From contig JAFGLD010000007.1 in NCBI GenBank assembly GCA_016928235.1, positions 1 through 61,242 of the forward strand: a DNA stretch of 61,242 bases, written 5' to 3'. The notes beneath the pieces were generated by a model, which saw only the letters and a program-made list of their open reading frames with translations, was not told the origin of the DNA and searched no databases. A program made the position numbers and the translations under genes. Position 1 is the first letter of the stretch. Each line of letters opens with the position of its first letter. Shown piece after piece: positions 57,334-61,242 of the stretch. Origin of the DNA: Anaerolineae bacterium (GTDB lineage: Bacteria; Chloroflexota; Anaerolineae; Aggregatilineales; UBA3940).

Positions 57334-59205
57334 TCACAACTCTGACTTGATCACTACTGCTAATTGACGGCCGATCCCCGGCACTGCGGCGACATCCTCC
57401 TCGCGCGCGTTACGGATACCTTCAACCGAGCCGAATGTCTTGAGCAGAGCGCGTCGACGCGCCGGGCCAACCCCTGGAATGCTGTCGAGCTGAGAGGCCA
57501 TGCCCAGTTTGGCGCGGCGCTTGCGGTGGCTGGTAATGGCAAATCGATGGGCCTCATCGCGGACACGCTGCACCAGGTACAGCCCCTGGGAGCGCAGCGG
57601 CAGCAGCACCGGCCGGCGGCGGCCAGGCAGGAAAAGCTCCTCGTTCTGTTTGGCCAACCCCACGACCGTCAGCTGATCGGTCAGGCCGAACTGCTCTAGA
57701 ACATCAACCGCTACACCCAGCTGCCCCTTGCCACCATCGATGATCAAGAGGTCGGGCAACACAGCCCAGGCCGGATCGGGTTGTTGACCGGGAATATCCT
57801 GGGCATCTTGGGCGTCTTGCCAACGCCTGAATCGCCGGCTGAGCGCTTCGCGCATCGATGCATAATCATCTGGCCGGCTGGTGACTGTGCGGATATTGAA
57901 CTTGCGATATTCCTTCTTATACGGCACGCCCTGAGCGAAAACAACCCGGCTGGCTGTGATAGCCGTGCCCTGCGTATTGCTGATATCGAAGCACTCGATC
58001 CGGTTAGGCGGGGCTGCCATATTGAGAGCCTTCTGGATCTCTTGCAGGGCAGTCTCCTGTTTATGCGTATCGGCCTCCCATTGGGCTCGTAACATGGCCA
58101 GGGTCTCAGTGGCATTCTCGGTGGCCAGCTTGATCAGATCGTGCTTCTGTCCCCGTCGGGGCACGGTCAGGGCGACCTTTTGCCCACGTCTGTTCCTCAG
58201 CCAGCTTTCGATGATCTCGGCTTCCTCGATCTCGTGTGGAAGCAGCACTTCGTCAGGGATCTCGGCGGCTTGATCGTAGAACTGCTTGAGAAAGCCGGTC
58301 ATGATCGTTATCGTATCCTCGTCGGCTGTGCCCTCCAGGACATAATGATCGCGCCCGATGATCTTGCCGGAGCGGATGAAGAAAATCTGAACGCAGGCAT
58401 CGCTGTTCTCGCGGGCAAAGGCAATGACATCCTGGTTGGTAGCCAGCGTCGAGACGACTTTCTGGCGCTCGCTGATCCGCTCCAGGGCTTGAAGCTGATC
58501 GCGCAGCCGGGCTGCCTGCTCATAGCGCATGTCTTCCGATGCTGCTTGCATCTGTGCTTGCAGTGTCTCGACAACCGTATCTGAACGCCCTTGCAGGAAA
58601 TCCATCAACCCCTGGATGGTGGCTCGATATTCCTCCCGGCTTGCCGCGCCGATGCAGGGAGCGTTGCATAATTTTATGTCGTAATACAGACAGGCTCGAT
58701 CATCCTGGCCGGTAATGTCTCGGTCGCAGGTCAAGAATGGGAAAGCCCGTCGCAGCGCATCGACAGACTGGTGGACGGCCGTCATGCTGGTGTAAGGACC
58801 AAAGTAGCGGGAGCCATCCTGCACCATTCGGCGGGTAATGGTGACCTTGGGATATGGGTTAGCCCAATGGACTTTGATGTACGGATAGTGTTTATCGTCC
58901 TTCAGACGAACGTTAAAACGCGGCTGATGGGCTTTGATCAGGTTGATCTCGGTTAGCAGCGCCTCAAGCTCGGAGGCCACAACGATGAACTCGATGTCGG
59001 CGACTTGCTGAACCAGTTGGATCGTCTTGTTGTATTGAGAACCTTCGACCACCTTCTTGTGGAAATACGAGCGTACGCGGTTGCGCAGGTTGACTGCTTT
59101 GCCAACGTAGATGATCTCACCCTGGGCATTTTTCATCAAGTAAACGCCGGGGCGCGCAGGTAGATTGGATAGGATTTCTTTGATGTGTAGGGCTGCTTCG
59201 CTCAT
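57334..59205 (-). CDS. uvrC: Excinuclease ABC subunit C
   Basis: About 623 residues from ATG 59205 (AGG site); the frame continues to a TTG at 59244 without a ribosome-binding site. GIY-YIG nuclease domain at the N-terminus (RPGVYLMKNAQGEIIYVGKA), UVR motif (MRYEQAARLRDQLQALERIS), RNase-H-like C-terminal nuclease domain (FDISNTQGTAI, LLIIDGGKGQLGVA) and a final helix-hairpin-helix pair (LDSIPGVGPARRRALLKTFG, VAAVPGIGRQLA). It makes the dual incisions of nucleotide excision repair with UvrA and UvrB. The small gene at 59251 lies just upstream. Confidence 0.97.
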   Translation of the reverse strand: MSEAALHIKEILSNLPARPGVYLMKNAQGEIIYVGKAVNLRNRVRSYFHKKVVEGSQYNKTIQLVQQVADIEFIVVASELEALLTEINLIKAHQPRFNVRLKDDKHYPYIKVHWANPYPKVTITRRMVQDGSRYFGPYTSMTAVHQSVDALRRAFPFLTCDRDITGQDDRACLYYDIKLCNAPCIGAASREEYRATIQGLMDFLQGRSDTVVETLQAQMQAASEDMRYEQAARLRDQLQALERISERQKVVSTLATNQDVIAFARENSDACVQIFFIRSGKIIGRDHYVLEGTADEDTITIMTGFLKQFYDQAAEIPDEVLLPHEIEEAEIIESWLRNRRGQKVALTVPRRGQKHDLIKLATENATETLAMLRAQWEADTHKQETALQEIQKALNMAAPPNRIECFDISNTQGTAITASRVVFAQGVPYKKEYRKFNIRTVTSRPDDYASMREALSRRFRRWQDAQDAQDIPGQQPDPAWAVLPDLLIIDGGKGQLGVAVDVLEQFGLTDQLTVVGLAKQNEELFLPGRRRPVLLPLRSQGLYLVQRVRDEAHRFAITSHRKRRAKLGMASQLDSIPGVGPARRRALLKTFGSVEGIRNAREEDVAAVPGIGRQLAVVIKSEL

Positions 59206-59250
59206 CTTGCCTGGGGTTTCTAAAGCCTGTTTCCAATCACTCAAATGCTG

Positions 59251-59553
59251 TTAGACGATGAACCATGCGTGAGCACCATCGATATGAATGGTGGGGTTGG
59301 TATAACTCTCACCGTCGTCGGCGGCAATGGTCAGGTTCATCAGGGTGATTTGCTGGTAGACGCTCTTCCAGCCGTCCTCGTCACCCGATTTGTGTGCCTG
59401 AACAGCCTGTAAAAACCAGGGCGCGAAGTTTCCCCAGGCATCACCTGACGTAAAGTCGGCATAATACCATTGGTTATCGGCGCCGGTTGGGGTCAGCGTA
59501 CCGATCCAGGATTGGCCGATATAAACATTCCAGACTTTATCAGTAATAGCCAC
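59251..59553 (-). CDS. Small hypothetical protein upstream of uvrC
   Basis: A 100-residue protein starting with GTG after GGAG. It is rich in Trp and Tyr with an alternating pattern (VWNVYIGQSWIGTLTPTG, NFAPWFLQAVQAHKSGDEDG). No family is recognised. It ends 45 bp before the uvrC ATG on the same strand, so the two are probably cotranscribed. Confidence 0.55.
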   Translation of the reverse strand: MAITDKVWNVYIGQSWIGTLTPTGADNQWYYADFTSGDAWGNFAPWFLQAVQAHKSGDEDGWKSVYQQITLMNLTIAADDGESYTNPTIHIDGAHAWFIV

Positions 59554-60013
59554 GATAGTTTCTCCATCTCAGAGGTCTTGAATATCTCACCAAAAAAGTT
59601 CCGACCAGCAGCGATCCAAGTCGCATGCGAGAATAGCAGGGTATGGTTTACTTTTACGGTCATTTCACGCTCGTGCCACCACCTAGCCTGCACAAACAGG
59701 CATCAATCTCGCTCTTGACCAGGCCCGATCATGCCATTTCCAGGCCGCACCCAACCAACGTATCTTTGACCAGATTGCTGAGATAATGCTACAAGATGCC
59801 AAACAGATCGACAAGTTTTCCGTTGATGAGTATTGTTGATGCTCCTTTTGTCGTTGCCGATGTCTACTATTGCCCAGCGATATGTATACGCTTGTGCCTC
59901 TTTGACTTGACGGGGTACAGAGCACGCGCTACTATCCGATGTGGACGACCAAAAACAGCTGTGATGTCCAGTAGATACCATCCTGGACATCACGGTTGCA
60001 CGAGGTGATTTTT
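59554..60013. other. Intergenic stretch ending in an 11-bp dyad
   Basis: No gene is supported; short open frames here lack domains. The 3' end holds the inverted repeat 59961-59993 and the ribosome-binding site of the next gene. Confidence 0.45.
59961..59993. promoter_or_regulatory. Perfect 11-bp inverted repeat before the M23 peptidase
   Basis: GTGATGTCCAG and CTGGACATCAC flank 11 bases, ending 20 bp before the ATG at 60014 and just before its GAGGTGAT site. The symmetric arms and the 22-bp centre-to-centre distance suit an operator, or a hairpin affecting translation. Confidence 0.55.
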
Positions 60014-61147
60014 ATGAGACAGCCGGGTGAGATATTCATTCCGCGCCGGAAAACATTATTGGCCGGAACAACTCTAAAAAGCGTATTCGAACGCTATCTG
60101 ACTTTGATTTCCATTGCCGTAACATTTATTGGAATTGTACTGGTTGTGATTGGACCGGTGCGCGCAGTATTGGGGTCCGGTGACTCTTTAGCTGCGGATG
60201 GGAATACGCCATCAACCGGTCCATCAACGGTTGGAATGGCCAGCCTGTCAGGCGTGGGACTACTGGATCCGGTCGAGTTTTCCCGGCCAATGGTTGCTTT
60301 CACCATCATCCCTGAGCGTCCACGCAGATCAGTGGGCAGTTACACGGTACAGGCAGGCGATACTCTTTTTGCGATTGCCCATAGGTTTAGCATCGACCCC
60401 AAGACAATTTTTTGGTCTAACGCAGTACTGGAGGATGATGTTCACCTGCTCCAGCCCGGCATGGAGCTGGCTATCCCGCCGGAGGATGGCGTCTTTTACA
60501 CAGCCGATGGCGCCAGTACGCTGCAATGGGCTGCCGATTACTACAAGGGTGATGTCAACGCTATTATCGATTCGCCATATAACGAGCTGGCCGGTTACAC
60601 CTCTACTGACGTCCCTCCTTGGGGTATGAAAATTTTGGTGCCCGGCGGAGAGCGGGAACTCATCTGGAAAAACCCTGTCGTTCAAACCACCGATAAAGTG
60701 ACAGGCAAGGTGATGACGGGCTTTATGCCGGGGATGGGCGGATCGTGTCCGTCGGGAACCAGTGGTGGGGGCGGCTCGGGCTCCTTTGTGCGGCCAGTCA
60801 ATGACTACATGGTCACCCAGACTTTTGGACCCGGACATAGCGGCATCGACCTGGGAGCGCCAGTGGGAACACCTGTCTATGCTGCCGACAGCGGTGTGGT
60901 TATTTTCTCCGGCTGGAACAACTGGGGATATGGCATCCTGGTCGTGCTCGATCACAGCGGTCCGGGGGGGTGGACATCCTATTATGCCCACCTGAACTCC
61001 AAGGCTGTCGGCTGCGGGCAGATGGTCTCACGCGGGCAGTATATCGGCCAGGTGGGGTCGACCGGCAACAGTAGTGGCGCACACCTGCACTTCGAGCTTC
61101 GCTGGAACCATGCACCCTCCAATCCGGCTGGGATGATCGGCTTCTAG
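60014..61147 (+). CDS. LysM-M23 peptidoglycan peptidase
   Basis: About 377 residues from ATG 60014, with GAGGTGAT upstream. One helix (about residues 26-52) anchors the protein, followed by a Ser/Thr/Pro linker. A LysM domain lies at about 108-155 (SYTVQAGDTLFAIAHRFSID), a second LysM-like segment at about 165-215, and a Gly-rich linker. The M23/LytM domain (about 260-375) has zinc ligands in GHSGIDLGAP (HxxxD) and AHLHFE (HxH), so it is probably active. It should cleave peptide cross-links or side chains of cell-wall peptidoglycan. The gene is transcribed alone. Confidence 0.93.
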   Translation: MRQPGEIFIPRRKTLLAGTTLKSVFERYLTLISIAVTFIGIVLVVIGPVRAVLGSGDSLAADGNTPSTGPSTVGMASLSGVGLLDPVEFSRPMVAFTIIPERPRRSVGSYTVQAGDTLFAIAHRFSIDPKTIFWSNAVLEDDVHLLQPGMELAIPPEDGVFYTADGASTLQWAADYYKGDVNAIIDSPYNELAGYTSTDVPPWGMKILVPGGERELIWKNPVVQTTDKVTGKVMTGFMPGMGGSCPSGTSGGGGSGSFVRPVNDYMVTQTFGPGHSGIDLGAPVGTPVYAADSGVVIFSGWNNWGYGILVVLDHSGPGGWTSYYAHLNSKAVGCGQMVSRGQYIGQVGSTGNSSGAHLHFELRWNHAPSNPAGMIGF

Positions 61148-61242
61148 CAACTTTAGGGCTCAACGCAGAATTGTGGGGGAAAGTCAGCCATAGCCGCATT
61201 CCACGAGGACTTGTAAACGGAAATTGTCAAAGTTACGAAAGC

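Noticed and set aside
59796-60008. A 70-codon open frame before the M23 peptidase
   Set aside because: It runs through the inverted repeat and into the leader; no ribosome-binding site or known domain.

Overview
The window looks like a chromosomal piece of a Chloroflexota bacterium (Anaerolineae/Caldilineae-like). This is inferred from moderate-to-high GC, frequent GTG and TTG starts, lipoproteins and surface proteins with Thr/Pro-rich stalks, FHA and Ser/Thr-kinase signalling, and intergenic DNA rich in short degenerate repeats. There is no phage, no CRISPR array and no rRNA. One tRNA (Asn-GTT) is present with a near-consensus promoter and terminator.

Layout. 1-7.2 kb: a secreted helical-repeat protein, then an ABC-export operon (Yip1 membrane protein, LolD/MacB-like ATPase, large CARDB-like surface protein, MacB/FtsX permease, Gly/Pro-rich lipoprotein). 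7.2-10 kb: a broken IS481-type transposase, a WD40 remnant and an intact WD40 lipoprotein. 10-14 kb: tRNA-Asn, a tandem ~110-bp repeat, an FHA protein, an NfeD-type protease. 14-18 kb: AmrS radical-SAM protein, a ferredoxin-nitroreductase fusion and its PadR regulator. 18-22.8 kb: response regulator, lipoprotein, histidine kinase and SIMPL protein in one run, then a dead and a live NUDIX gene. 22.8-26.4 kb (minus): a second PadR locus with a NapH-like iron-sulfur membrane protein and a double FMN-reductase. 26.4-36.7 kb: a membrane LRR protein, a sulfatase-fold enzyme, Lgt, a receptor Ser/Thr kinase, a rhodanese and glutamate dehydrogenase.

37-47.8 kb is the most striking block: a co-directional cluster of GntR/PBP regulator, FdhD, EtfB/FixA, EtfA/FixB, FixC, FixX, FmdE-like protein, NuoE-NuoF fusion and a selenocysteine formate dehydrogenase. 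The in-frame TGA is followed by a textbook SECIS hairpin. The set suggests formate/NAD chemistry wired to a flavin-bifurcating FixABCX complex. The NuoE half has lost two of its four [2Fe-2S] cysteines.

47.8-61.2 kb: a repeat-rich gap with a methyltransferase remnant, a DsbA-like thiol oxidoreductase, D-2-hydroxyacid dehydrogenase, two isocitrate/isopropylmalate-dehydrogenase-family enzymes, a PpiC lipoprotein, two related surface proteins, RsmI, UvrC and a LysM-M23 peptidase.

Intergenic DNA carries several repeat families: degenerate 7-bp-period arrays at many sites, ATTCCC...GGGAAT hairpins at four sites, a ~110-bp repeat (two tandem copies plus one distant inverted copy), an 81-bp MITE-like element and an 11-bp minisatellite next to the NUDIX remnant.
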